Origin: JBMNUL01 sp050946255
GTDB lineage: Bacteria; Actinomycetota; Coriobacteriia; Coriobacteriales; CADBOM01
Length of the DNA stretch: 22,606 nucleotides
Direction of reading: 5' to 3'
NCBI GenBank assembly: GCA_050946255.1
Contig: JBMNUL010000021.1
Span: forward strand, 1-22,606
The notes beneath the pieces are model-generated. The model did not search any database, had not been told where the DNA came from, and worked only from the letters and a program-made list of their open reading frames with translations. Numbering within the stretch: the stretch's first letter is position 1; every line of letters begins with the position of its first letter. Below, piece by piece: positions 1-7,899 of the stretch. The translations under genes and the position numbers were made by a program.

Positions 1-53
1 ACATCATGGCGAAGGAGATACGATAGTCATCTTAGTATTGGAAGGGATGAAAG

Positions 54-602
54 ATGTACGCAGGGAACATGGTTGGAGAAACGACAGTGGAAAAGGTGCC
101 TGATAAAAGAGCTGGAGGCAAACTTGGAGTTCTGGCAACTTTCGTGGTCGCAGTGGCGGTATGTGCCACATTCGCCCTTGCAGGTTGCTCTTCTGCAAAG
201 TCTTACACGTTCGACGTGGAAAATGGCGTGAGCATGAAGGTCCAGCTTGACACCTCTACCGGTTACGATCTCTCTGAGGATAACGGGAACTTCTACATCA
301 CCAAAGACGGCAACACTGTCGCGACCGGCTTCTTCATTGTCGAGGAGGGGTGGGACTATTACACCAATGCAATAGACACCGGAATCGATGATGGTTCTGT
401 CGTGATCAACAGCGACACCAGGAGCTCGGGTGAGAACGAGGTGGAGATTTCTTTCCAGGTTAACAATCCTGATGGAACCGTAGAGTACAACCACATCGTG
501 TACTTCCAGGATATCAAGACCGGAGCTGCAATCGGCTGCGTGACCTCTCAGGCCGAAGCGGATGAGGTCTACGGTCTTCTCACGATTTTCGTCGACCAGT
601 AG
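54..602 (+). CDS. small secreted lipoprotein of unknown function
   Basis: A 182-residue protein with a long basic N-terminal region, a hydrophobic segment at about residues 25-43 and a lipobox (L42-A43-G44-C45), so it should be lipidated on Cys45 and held on the outer face of the membrane. The mature part of about 137 residues is acidic and rich in short beta-like stretches (YTFDVENG, VEISFQVNN). I recognise no catalytic motif or named family. The start at 54 is preceded by a GAAGGG-containing sequence about 7 bases upstream. A second in-frame ATG at 69 would shorten the n-region and cannot be excluded. The gene stands alone and faces the ATP-grasp gene convergently. Confidence is high that it is a lipoprotein, none for function. 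Confidence 0.85.
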   Translation: MYAGNMVGETTVEKVPDKRAGGKLGVLATFVVAVAVCATFALAGCSSAKSYTFDVENGVSMKVQLDTSTGYDLSEDNGNFYITKDGNTVATGFFIVEEGWDYYTNAIDTGIDDGSVVINSDTRSSGENEVEISFQVNNPDGTVEYNHIVYFQDIKTGAAIGCVTSQAEADEVYGLLTIFVDQ

Positions 603-637
603 AGCGGAAAGGCGACTTCTCGTTTGGCTCGGTAACC

Positions 638-704
638 GCACGTGTTGACGTGCAATATGCCGGGGAACAGGCTAGCGCCACTGCGTGATCTCAGTGGTTG
701 CCTG
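638..704. terminator. paired hairpins between convergent genes, possible bidirectional terminator
   Basis: Two inverted repeats lie in the 153-bp gap between converging genes. The first is GCACGT-GTTG-ACGTGC (638-653), a perfect 6-bp stem with a tetraloop. The second has outer arms CAGGC (668-672) and GCCTG (700-704) and inner arms CCACTG (678-683) and CAGTGG (692-697) around an 8-nt loop. There is no T-tract on either strand, so a terminator role is inferred from position only. Confidence 0.4.
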
Positions 705-755
705 GCTTTAGAGGTTGACCGGAATGGTTGATCTCCCTCTCTTGCCTGCCTTCTG

Positions 756-2090
756 CTATCTCACGAGAAAACTCGCAGAGCAAAGTCCCCCGTTGTCTAG
801 CGATATGACCCCGCCTCTGCCGAGTCTGCAGTAGAAGCCCGCAAGTTTTCCGTCATATATGAAAAATCCAGGCATAGACTCCCATTCCTGCACTTCGCAG
901 GGGTGGGAGCTATCAGTTTCGGAGTCCACGATTCGCACTTTGGGAGGCTTGCAGTATTCTTGCACGACATAGCCTGAATCTAGCTTCTCATTTGCGATCT
1001 GCTCCCATTCGGCAGAATCGAAGCTCACCCCCGGATATACTCCGTGCGACCCATAGTCGTCCATGGGCTTCAGGATCCAGCTGTTCTTGTCGTCAAGCAC
1101 ATCGGAAATTTTTGGATTTCGCATTTGACTTGTGAATGGGTACGTTTTTGGGAGATGCGCATCCACGAAGTTCCGTTCCCCTTCGGTGAGGAAATCATTG
1201 CGGGATTCGTCGAACAGTGCCACGTTGACCATCTTGGAGTGGGCAACTGTGGTTCTGAAATGGCCGATTACGCACACGCTGCCCTCGAGCATTGCCTCGA
1301 TCAGCCCGTTGCATTCTCCTTCGTGTTGCACGACCTCGCTAGTGACCGCCCTGCGGTAGACGGCGTCTATTCGCTGCCCGTCGTTTCGATCCCTGAGGTG
1401 CTTTCCGTCGAATTCCAAGTCTCTTATATCGACGAACCTTGCAGGAACCCCCGCACGCTCAAAGGCCTGGATGAACCTGTTGAAGTCGCTGAAGACACCG
1501 CTCTCGCGGAAGTCGGTAACGCAGACGGTGGGATTCTCGACTGCACAGGGATCTTGCCGGTAGATGCGCATGAACGTCTCCACCCAGGAATCGAACAATT
1601 CGAACTGCTCTACCTTGTGCCTTGACGAGAACTCTCCGAATGTTCTCCCGTGCATGAGGGCTTGCCCTATCTCAAAATCGCGCGACATGGCCCCGCTGCC
1701 ATCGGTGTTGAACTCGCAGAACTTGTAGTCGCGGGTGCGCTCGTCCATGAACAGGTCGAATCTCCCGATGGGGAGCAGCTGATCATATCCACAGGGGAGG
1801 AGTATCAGCCTCTCCACCTCGGGTGGGAATCCGAAGAGCTTGCGGTATTCTGGGTCATCCAGATATCTGCGTATAACCTTGCAGAGTATCCCATGTGCAA
1901 TCTCGGCTTGAGAGGAGAGGAAGTCCACGTCGTCTTGCGAGAAGAGGTAAGGCACATATGGAAATCTCACCGGATCGCCATGTGCAGTCACATCGGAACT
2001 GCCAATAAGCTCCAGCGCATATCGCCTTCCCTCGACGTCACCGTCGAGAGACTCGATGATATCGATGTACTCCTCGCGCTCCGTTTTCAT
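756..2090 (-). CDS. circularly permuted ATP-grasp protein, glutathionylspermidine synthase-like
   Basis: A 444-residue cytoplasmic protein without signal peptide or membrane segment. It has features of the circularly permuted ATP-grasp/glutathionylspermidine synthase fold: CEFNTDGSG near residues 125-133 (the FNxDG element), WILKPMDDYGSHG near 336-348 (phosphate-binding loop with the ATP-contacting Lys) and VVQEY soon after. Members join a carboxylate to an amine using ATP through an acyl-phosphate. The real substrates are unknown here, and the N-terminal amidase half of E. coli Gsp is absent. On its strand the ATG follows GGTGA at about 5 bases. It is single, diverging from the acyltransferase and converging on the lipoprotein. 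A peptide- or polyamine-ligase role is possible but not shown. Confidence 0.85.
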   Translation of the reverse strand: MKTEREEYIDIIESLDGDVEGRRYALELIGSSDVTAHGDPVRFPYVPYLFSQDDVDFLSSQAEIAHGILCKVIRRYLDDPEYRKLFGFPPEVERLILLPCGYDQLLPIGRFDLFMDERTRDYKFCEFNTDGSGAMSRDFEIGQALMHGRTFGEFSSRHKVEQFELFDSWVETFMRIYRQDPCAVENPTVCVTDFRESGVFSDFNRFIQAFERAGVPARFVDIRDLEFDGKHLRDRNDGQRIDAVYRRAVTSEVVQHEGECNGLIEAMLEGSVCVIGHFRTTVAHSKMVNVALFDESRNDFLTEGERNFVDAHLPKTYPFTSQMRNPKISDVLDDKNSWILKPMDDYGSHGVYPGVSFDSAEWEQIANEKLDSGYVVQEYCKPPKVRIVDSETDSSHPCEVQEWESMPGFFIYDGKLAGFYCRLGRGGVISLDNGGLCSASFLVR

Positions 2091-2343
2091 TTGTTCACCG
2101 CCGGTTCGGCATGTGTTTCACGGGTTGCCGCCCGTCCATTCGAACGCCGCTGATGCTAATTTCTCCAATACAGTTTTGTGGTGCTGCTAACATTGTACGG
2201 GCTTGAACGTATCTTCGGAGGCACTATCCTTTCGCCTAGTGCTCTGCGCTTCCCGTTTTGGATCTGCCTCTTAGAATTCGTTGCTGCACACACGATTTAC
2301 TTACTCGAGGACCGCGGCACGTAAAATCCTTTACCGAAATCAT

Positions 2344-2371
2344 TTGACGTGCTTCAGCAGACCGAGATAAA
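2344..2371 (+). promoter_or_regulatory. putative promoter for the acyltransferase gene
   Basis: TTGACG (2344-2349), a 16-bp spacer and GATAAA (2366-2371) lie just before the ATG at 2393. The leader would be only about 15 nt, with GGGGA (2380-2384) as a weak ribosome site. The rest of the 302-bp divergent gap (2091-2392) shows no other feature that I can support. Confidence 0.35.
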
Positions 2372-2392
2372 AGATGGCTGGGGACTGCTTCG

Positions 2393-3541
2393 ATGACCAC
2401 TGATATCAGCACGACTGTTTCTGGGATAGAGGTTACGAGACCCAACTCCACTGGGCATAAAAAGCGTATCGCGTCACTCGATGTCGCCAGGGTAATTGCA
2501 ATAGCCATCGTCGTATTCGTCCACAGCGTCGAGATGATCTACGGCTTCAGGGATCTGATACCAGAACATACTGCCCCGCTCGATTATTCGATCATGCACT
2601 ATATCGGACGGCTTGGAGTGCCGCTTTTCCTTTTTATCACCGGAGCTCTTATCCTCCGCAAGCCGATGGACACCACGTCGGATGTCTTCAAGTTCTACAA
2701 GCACAATCTCATCCCGCTGCTCGTGACATCGGAAATCTGGATCGTCATCAGCAACATCTTCCTCTATTTCTTCTACCACCAAGCTGGGGCGGAGGCATGC
2801 TTTGCCAACGGGGACCCGTTCGATTTCGGCGAGCTTCTGAGGCAGATGCTGTTCGTCGACCTCGTGAATCTCAAGCAATGGTGGTATATCCCGATGATCA
2901 TAGGGATATACGTCGTGATGCCCTTCCTGTCGTTTGTCGTGAGGAATTTCCCACCGAAGGCCATGAGCGTGCTGATAATCATCTCGATTTGCGCGTTCTT
3001 CGCCCTTCCGACATACAACCTATATGCGGGCTATTGGGGCTGGTACGTCGTGCCCTCGTTCTATCTAGAGACCAGATTCTACGGTGGTGCATACGGCACT
3101 TTCGTGATCCTCGGTTACTACTTGCAGCAAGGCATGTTCAAGAAGGTGAACGTCTGGATATGGGTTGCGGTCCTCATAGGGTCTGCCGTGATGGGAACTA
3201 TGGCTGCAACCGACGGATTCAGAATCTGGTACGACAACTTCTGGATTCTTCTTTCCAGCATAGCGTTGATGGAGATCATCTTCCGCATAGACCGCATCCA
3301 CTTCAAGGAGAAGCCCGGTGTTCCAATGAGGATGGTCTCGTGGGTCTCCAGGACGACGTTCGGGATATTCCTCATCCACACGATGCTGATGTACCCGTTG
3401 TACACACCGGTAAAGGCCATTACCGATCCGGTTCTCGCGACGTTTGCGCTTTTCGCGCTCACGTTCCTTGCCAGCATCGGTGTGACGAGCGTCTTGGCGG
3501 CCATCAAGCCGGCTAGGAGAGCCCTGCTCGACATGAAGTGA
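2393..3541 (+). CDS. family-3 membrane acyltransferase (OafA/WecH-like)
   Basis: A 382-residue polytopic membrane protein with about ten hydrophobic segments. The first carries the typical opening of the Acyltransferase_3 family, ASLDVARVIAIAIVVFVHS, with the conserved Arg and membrane His of this group. It is followed by YIGRLGVPLFLFITGALIL and a KQWWYIPMIIGIYVVMP segment. Such proteins move acetyl or other acyl groups from the cytoplasmic side onto sugars of surface polysaccharides, peptidoglycan or lipids. Length fits the membrane-only form, without the extra extracytoplasmic SGNH hydrolase domain. No glycan-synthesis genes are adjacent, so the acceptor cannot be guessed. It is probably monocistronic: a repeat tract follows its stop directly. 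Confidence 0.9.
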   Translation: MTTDISTTVSGIEVTRPNSTGHKKRIASLDVARVIAIAIVVFVHSVEMIYGFRDLIPEHTAPLDYSIMHYIGRLGVPLFLFITGALILRKPMDTTSDVFKFYKHNLIPLLVTSEIWIVISNIFLYFFYHQAGAEACFANGDPFDFGELLRQMLFVDLVNLKQWWYIPMIIGIYVVMPFLSFVVRNFPPKAMSVLIIISICAFFALPTYNLYAGYWGWYVVPSFYLETRFYGGAYGTFVILGYYLQQGMFKKVNVWIWVAVLIGSAVMGTMAATDGFRIWYDNFWILLSSIALMEIIFRIDRIHFKEKPGVPMRMVSWVSRTTFGIFLIHTMLMYPLYTPVKAITDPVLATFALFALTFLASIGVTSVLAAIKPARRALLDMK

Positions 3542-3564
3542 TGATCCGTGCGGGCCATATGCGT

Positions 3565-3770
3565 TGTCAGCCTCGGCCACCTGTCGCTCATCGAGATTCC
3601 AATCGGGCCTCCGGGCGCACAACCCGCAATGCCAGCTTCGGCCACCCATCGCTCATCGAGACGCCCATCGGGGCCACGGGCGCACAACCTGCTATGCCAG
3701 TCTCGGCCACCCATCGAACGTCCCTGCATCAGCTAGAGTCAGATGTGTGCCACTTGCGATGCCAGCTACG
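3565..3770. repeat. degenerate 65-bp tandem repeat
   Basis: Units start at 3565, 3630, 3695 and 3760, each opening with TGYCAG and exactly 65 bp apart. Units 1 and 2 match over most of their length (shared CTCATCGAGA, GGGCGCACAACC). Unit 3 matches only over its first 24 bp or so but keeps the length, and unit 4 is a stub. Several frames are open through it, as expected of a GC-rich repeat, and none looks like a gene. It fills the first half of the 405-bp gap between the acyltransferase and SPFH genes. Confidence 0.8.
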
Positions 3771-3807
3771 TAAGCTTTTCACCATAATGTATTAGTTTAA
3801 CGAAAGC

Positions 3808-3836
3808 TTGACATCTATTTTACGAACTGCCATTAC
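3808..3836 (+). promoter_or_regulatory. putative promoter for the SPFH gene
   Basis: A consensus TTGACA (3808-3813) is followed by a 17-bp spacer and CATTAC (3831-3836), a weak -10. A leader of about 100 nt would run to the ATG at 3947, which has AGGAG at 3937-3941. The -35 and spacing are good, the -10 poor. Confidence 0.4.
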
Positions 3837-3946
3837 TCTTTTTCGGAGCCACCTTTAATGTGGAATAAAGTGTGCATGTGAGTTTGGTGCCGATAGTGGC
3901 GATGCGGGAATGGTGCATGGGGCGCCAATCCTAGTTAGGAGCTGCA

Positions 3947-4897
3947 ATGGAAATCGCAATTGCTATCATCGTAATAATTCTAGTGATCCTGCTCTTGAAG
4001 GCGACGTTCTTCATCGTGCATCAGCAAGAAGTCGTCATCATTGAGCGTCTTGGAAAATTCAGGCGCATCGTGACCCCTGGATTCAAGGCACGTATCCCAG
4101 TGTTCGAGCATGTCGTGGCGAGGGTGTCTCTGAGGACGATGAAAGAGGGCTTCAAAATCGACGCCAAGACACTCGACAACGTGACCATCACCCTCGAGGT
4201 CTCGGCACAGTACCACGTTGACTTCAACAGGGGGAACTCCCCGATGGATTCTGGTATCTACCGTTCGCACTACACTTTGGCTCAGCCAATCGACCAGATG
4301 CACGACTACATCGCAGATGCACTTCGTTCCGCAATTCCCAAGTACACCCTCGATGAGGTCTTCGAGAAGAAGGACGACATCGCCCGCGATGTCAACCTCA
4401 CCGTCTCGCAGTCGATGAGCGGGTATGGTTGGGTGCTCGTCAACACGCTGATCACTGGAATCGGTCTGCCCCCAACTGTCGAGCAGTCGATGAACGACAT
4501 CAACGCCGCGCAGCGTCAGCAGCAAGCAGCGCAGTCTCTGGCAAACGCCGATAAGATCAAGAGAGTCACCGAGGCTCAGGCAGAGGCTGAGGCGATGGAG
4601 AAGACCGGACGCGGTATCGCCGCCCAGCGCATCGCCATTGCAGACGGAATCGCAGCATCTCTCGATACGATTCAGAAGTCCGGCGTGAGCATGCAGGAGG
4701 CCAACGAGCTTTTCCTCTACACTCAGTGGACCGAGATGATGATCGAGTTCGCAAAGACCGGGAGGACATCTACCGTGGTGCTCCCCGCAGATTTCGAGCA
4801 GTCCAGATCGATGTTCGACCAGATGCTCTCCGCTTCCGCTGCGCACGGAAACAGCCTGAATCCGAACATGGTTCCCAATCCTACCGGGCAAAGGTAA
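3947..4897 (+). CDS. SPFH/stomatin-prohibitin family membrane protein
   Basis: A 316-residue protein with one N-terminal membrane segment (about residues 3-24), an SPFH/band-7 domain (about 25-190; VIIERLGKFRRIVTPGFKARIP, DNVTITLEVSAQYHV, VLVNTLITGIGLP), an Ala/Gln/Glu-rich coiled coil (about 190-230; NAAQRQQQAAQ, EAQAEAEAME) and a short tail. It resembles the QmcA/HIR-type branch. SPFH proteins oligomerise into rings or scaffolds at membrane microdomains and often regulate membrane proteases or transporters. No NfeD or FtsH partner is adjacent. The AGGAG at 3937-3941, 5 bases before the ATG, fixes the start. It appears to be a single-gene unit followed by a strong hairpin. Confidence 0.93.
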   Translation: MEIAIAIIVIILVILLLKATFFIVHQQEVVIIERLGKFRRIVTPGFKARIPVFEHVVARVSLRTMKEGFKIDAKTLDNVTITLEVSAQYHVDFNRGNSPMDSGIYRSHYTLAQPIDQMHDYIADALRSAIPKYTLDEVFEKKDDIARDVNLTVSQSMSGYGWVLVNTLITGIGLPPTVEQSMNDINAAQRQQQAAQSLANADKIKRVTEAQAEAEAMEKTGRGIAAQRIAIADGIAASLDTIQKSGVSMQEANELFLYTQWTEMMIEFAKTGRTSTVVLPADFEQSRSMFDQMLSASAAHGNSLNPNMVPNPTGQR

Positions 4898-5014
4898 GGG
4901 ATTAGGGGCAGGCATTTGCGCCGCTAGGTCAGCCATCGCGTCCGTTCCGAACCCGGCCGGGATGTCGCTTTTGAGATCTGGCGCTCCGGCAAAACCAACG
5001 CAAACGTCGAATAT

Positions 5015-5068
5015 GAATTCATCGATGGAGCCTTCCCTTTCGGGATGGCTCCATTCACATATGAGTTC
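5015..5068. terminator. strong hairpin after the SPFH gene
   Basis: ATGGAGCC (5025-5032) pairs with GGCTCCAT (5047-5054), with CCC-TTTC-GGG nested inside. An outer arm GAATTCAT (5015-5022) pairs with ATGAGTTC (5061-5068), with one G-T pair. It lies 118 bp past the SPFH stop and lacks a T-tract. Its right side overlaps the next promoter, so it may also be regulatory. Confidence 0.5.
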
Positions 5069-5082
5069 ATATGTCCGATAAT
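5054..5082 (+). promoter_or_regulatory. promoter for the FTR-like gene
   Basis: TTCACA (5054-5059), a 17-bp spacer and GATAAT (5077-5082) each match consensus at five of six positions. Transcription would begin near 5089. This excludes the in-frame ATG at 5071 as a start and supports translation from 5128. The right arms of the preceding hairpin overlap the -35. Confidence 0.55.
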
Positions 5083-5127
5083 GTGCATAACAGAAGTGCA
5101 GATATATCAGAAAAGGATGTCGAGACA

Positions 5128-5325
5128 ATGAAGATCACATATAACGAAGACCGAAATATCGTCGACGCCGTGCGAAAGGGAATCCTCAAGAAGGGCGGGC
5201 ACTGCCCGTGCAGGCTCGAGGAGACCGAGGAGACCATGTGCATGTGCCAGGAGTTCCGCGACCAGATCGCAGACCCGAATTTTGAGGGCTACTGCCATTG
5301 CAGGCTCTATTACAAGGAGAAATAG
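5128..5325 (+). CDS. ferredoxin-thioredoxin reductase catalytic-chain-like protein
   Basis: A 65-residue protein with three paired-Cys motifs in the order known from the ferredoxin-thioredoxin reductase catalytic chain: CPC (26-28), CMC (38-40), CHC (56-58), with the family-like context EGYCHCRLYY. In the family these Cys hold a [4Fe-4S] cluster and an adjacent redox disulfide that reduces thioredoxins. Here the spacing is CPC-x9-CMC-x15-CHC, closer to the short archaeal and anaerobe forms than to the plant enzyme. ATG 5128 has AAAAGGA 10 bases upstream and lies after the predicted transcription start. An in-frame ATG at 5071 (84 residues) falls inside the promoter and has no ribosome site. 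No variable chain or thioredoxin gene is adjacent. Confidence 0.85.
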   Translation: MKITYNEDRNIVDAVRKGILKKGGHCPCRLEETEETMCMCQEFRDQIADPNFEGYCHCRLYYKEK

Positions 5326-5327
5326 GG

Positions 5328-5337
5328 CTGGTACCAG
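5328..5337. other. short palindrome between convergent stops
   Basis: A perfect 10-bp palindrome, CTGGTACCAG, occupies the 14-bp gap between the stops of the FTR-like gene (+) and the CWB2 gene (-). It may help end transcription in both directions, but it is short and has no T-tract. Confidence 0.35.
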
Positions 5338-5339
5338 AC

Positions 5340-7316
5340 CTAATAATTCACGGGCGACAAGGTGTTCAGCAAGGTCTCGACTTTGGATGACACCGCGTCT
5401 TTCCCACCGACGATGATGCCAGAATCAAACGTCCCACTGCTTAGGTAAGACTTGAGATTCGCCTCAGAGGTGCTCGAATCGTCTACGAGGAGAAGCGGGG
5501 CAAGGGAACCGCCTGACGCAGGTCCTGCTCCCAACGCATCGGGGAAGTTCTTTCCGGTTGCGACAACGAGCACATCTGAGAATGGTTGTATATTCAAATC
5601 GAATGCATATCCAGAGCCAAGCCCGCATTCCCAATTGACTATATTCATTGAAGTTTCGTATCTTGTCTTTCCTGCGATTTTCATATATGTGAAGCTGTCT
5701 CCGAGTGCGCTTTTCACCGAGTCGAAGTCCACGGCCTTGCTGCCACCCAAGACAAGGACCTTCTTGAATCCCCCGGATTTTATTGCAGCGACCTGCTCCG
5801 AATTCAGCTTGCCCTTCGACGCCAAGAATATCGGAGCCTTGTTCAAGAATGCAGCCGGGCCTATCGACAGCGAATCTGCGAAATTGTTCGCAGTGGTGAT
5901 TATGCACATGTCACCCCATTGCTGCTTTCCAGCCTCATAGATTTTGGTAGCGGTTTCAATCCTGTCCTTGCCGGCTATTCGCTTGACCGAGGACACACCG
6001 TAAATATTGGAAATTTGATTTTTCACATTGTCTGATACCGCCGCTTCTCCACCGAGGATGTAAACGGTCGCATCTCCCGAATTCAGGCGCGTAATCTGGT
6101 CCTTCGCCTCCTTTGTGAGGCTCTTGCCGTCAGTGAGGATTATCGGGCAGAAGGACAATCCACAGAAAGATGAGCCGGCAAGTGCGTCCGGGAAGTTTTC
6201 CCCAGATGCGACGACGAGCGTGTCATAGCGAAAACTTGTATTGATGTTGGAGAGAAGTATGTTCATCGTGTCGTATCTGTTCTTTCCGGCAAATCTAACG
6301 AATTTTTGAAGTACCACTTTGATGTTTTTCCCTTGACAACTCTTGAGATTGTTGTAGGTGGTCTTGTTGCTGGCGTAGATCGTCATCTGGGTACTCCCCT
6401 GGTTGGCAAATGGGTTGTTCCCGTTGACGATAGTTACGTTACGGTCGGTAGAGGTTGGGAAAATGACCGTAGCAAGGTTCTCGCAATTTTTGAAGGCGTC
6501 TTTTCCAATTGCGATGTTCTTGCCAAAAATTATCGCAGTTTTGAGGTTGCCGCAATTGTAAAAGCACCTCGTCCCAATGCTGTTGCAACTGTATGGAAGC
6601 TCGATTATGGTGATGCTGCTGCAGTTGGCGAATGCCTCATCGCCCAATTGGGTTACTCTTTCCATGTAGCGGAAGTCTATCAGGCTGCTGCAGTTCATGA
6701 ATGCGCGTTTCCCGACATTGGTCAGATCAATTCCTGAGAAGCGGACCAGATTTGTCGCTCCATAGAACGCCGAGTCGCCCACTTCGGTGACAGTGTACGG
6801 TAACGTGACGTTCTTTATCGTCTTGTTTCCTTTGAAAGCGTTCGGGCCAACTGCAGTGACATTGTAATTCTTCCCGTTCACGGTGATTGGTGATTGTATA
6901 TCAAGTTCCTCAGAATTCCCGGTATAACCTGTGATAGTTGCCTCGGACCCATTAAGTGAATAGGTGACGCCATCGATGGTTGTGCTGCTCAACGGCGTTA
7001 CCGACATTAAGCTATTCGCGTTCGAATTGGACTCTGCCGAAGACTCCTCGGAACTTGCGGTGGCCTCTTCGGATTTCTGTGATGATGTGGAAGTGGCTGC
7101 CTCTTCCACACTGGCCGTTTCCTCGCCATCGCCTGCGGATTCCAATGTGCAATCCCCGTTGGACGTGCCTGTTTCCCCAGATTCAATTGTGGGTTGGGAA
7201 GTGTTGGCGTTCTGCCCATCATCTGCAAATGCTGCAGCTGGAGAAAGTCCCATCGCCAAGGTTACCGAAAGAAAAACCGACATCATCTTCTGCTTGTTCA
7301 ATTTGCGACCCCCCAT
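5340..7316 (-). CDS. secreted cell-wall protein with BspA-like LRRs and three CWB2 repeats
   Basis: A 658-residue exported protein. It has a signal peptide (residues 1-31, cleavage after AFA), then a Ser/Glu/Thr-rich linker (about 32-105), LRR_5/BspA-type repeats (about 110-330; units like VGPNAFKGNKTIKNVTLP, VGDSAFYGATNL, IGKDAFKNCENLATVIFP) and three CWB2 repeats beginning near 338, 444 and 542 (FAGKNRYDTM, IAGKDRIETA, IAGKTRYETS). CWB2 trimers anchor proteins noncovalently to wall polymers, as in clostridial S-layer proteins. BspA-type LRRs usually bind host or surface ligands, so an adhesin role is likely. The ATG at 7316 has only a weak AGAAG. A TTG six codons... five codons later (LNKQK) has a GGGGGG run upstream and is an alternative start. 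The gene is more AT-rich than its neighbours, which suggests separate acquisition. Confidence 0.9.
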   Translation of the reverse strand: MGGRKLNKQKMMSVFLSVTLAMGLSPAAAFADDGQNANTSQPTIESGETGTSNGDCTLESAGDGEETASVEEAATSTSSQKSEEATASSEESSAESNSNANSLMSVTPLSSTTIDGVTYSLNGSEATITGYTGNSEELDIQSPITVNGKNYNVTAVGPNAFKGNKTIKNVTLPYTVTEVGDSAFYGATNLVRFSGIDLTNVGKRAFMNCSSLIDFRYMERVTQLGDEAFANCSSITIIELPYSCNSIGTRCFYNCGNLKTAIIFGKNIAIGKDAFKNCENLATVIFPTSTDRNVTIVNGNNPFANQGSTQMTIYASNKTTYNNLKSCQGKNIKVVLQKFVRFAGKNRYDTMNILLSNINTSFRYDTLVVASGENFPDALAGSSFCGLSFCPIILTDGKSLTKEAKDQITRLNSGDATVYILGGEAAVSDNVKNQISNIYGVSSVKRIAGKDRIETATKIYEAGKQQWGDMCIITTANNFADSLSIGPAAFLNKAPIFLASKGKLNSEQVAAIKSGGFKKVLVLGGSKAVDFDSVKSALGDSFTYMKIAGKTRYETSMNIVNWECGLGSGYAFDLNIQPFSDVLVVATGKNFPDALGAGPASGGSLAPLLLVDDSSTSEANLKSYLSSGTFDSGIIVGGKDAVSSKVETLLNTLSPVNY

Positions 7317-7529
7317 CGCTTCTGAAAAGCTGAATACCAGTGCTCTGATTGCCAGTGCTAGATGTCAATTGAGATTCTAGTTTCCAAATGAATGCATTGC
7401 TGTTGATTCCAGAGTTCAATAGGTGGGAGATTGCCATAGTGCAAGTGGGGATGTATTGACCTGTCTACGAGTCATATGAATCTAGCTTTGGTTGAGAAGT
7501 TTCTGAATTTTTATCAATTGGGGCAGGGG

Positions 7530-7664
7530 CGGCTCGGGCTTGGCGACTGCCCGACTGGCTTGGCGGCTTGGGCTTGGCGACTGCCCGACTAATTTGGCGG
7601 CTGGGTTTGGCGACTGCCCGACTGACTCGTCGGCCCGGGTTTCGCTACTGTCCGACTGACTCGT
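7530..7664. repeat. 34-bp tandem repeat between the two CWB2 genes
   Basis: Four units begin with CGGC at 7530, 7564, 7598 and 7631 (34, 34, 33 and 34 bp), and a truncated fifth starts at 7665. The shared core is TTGGCGACTGCCCGACT, decaying toward the right. It sits in the 547-bp (583 bp to the preferred start) divergent region; the rest of that gap is AT-rich and holds the promoter noted at 7746. No spacer-repeat pattern or ORF supports CRISPR or coding. Confidence 0.85.
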
Positions 7665-7745
7665 CGGCCAAAATTTCCGCTCAATCGTCTATTAACTGAT
7701 GTAAACGGTAATCCTGAAAAGAATTCTCGCGGGAGCGTACATGCT

Positions 7746-7775
7746 TTGGAATTATTCTCATATTAGAATTATCTA
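7746..7775 (+). promoter_or_regulatory. putative promoter for the large CWB2 protein
   Basis: TTGGAA (7746-7751), an 18-bp AT-rich spacer and TATCTA (7770-7775) lie in a markedly AT-rich stretch, giving a leader of about 120 nt to the ATG at 7900. A second overlapping -10-like TATAAG starts at 7774. Confidence 0.4.
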
Positions 7776-7899
7776 TAAGAAGATCATTTCTCAATGTACT
7801 CTCGGTTCAATCCTGCAAGCTGGGAATTCGAAATAGTATCATGCGATGGTTCCACGAGCTTAAATGCCTTGGTGGAACATGCTTGAGAGGGGGGCTCTC

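Noticed and set aside
660..700. GCCACTG after a GCCGGGGAACAGGC stretch, reminiscent of the end of a cobalamin riboswitch
   Set aside because: The other conserved riboswitch blocks are not visible, and downstream on the same strand lies a convergent gene rather than a transporter. The hairpin explanation is simpler.
2236..2508. 90-codon minus-strand ORF upstream of the ATP-grasp gene
   Set aside because: It overlaps the acyltransferase start and its promoter, has no recognisable domain and no ribosome site that I could see.
3538..3795. Three overlapping short plus-strand frames in the 65-bp repeat region
   Set aside because: They arise because a GC-rich repeat keeps several frames open. None has a ribosome site or recognisable product.
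3980..5128. 382-codon open frame on the minus strand opposite the SPFH gene
   Set aside because: It mirrors the codon pattern of the SPFH gene, its product is His/Asp/Leu-rich with no family resemblance, and the SPFH protein is clearly real.
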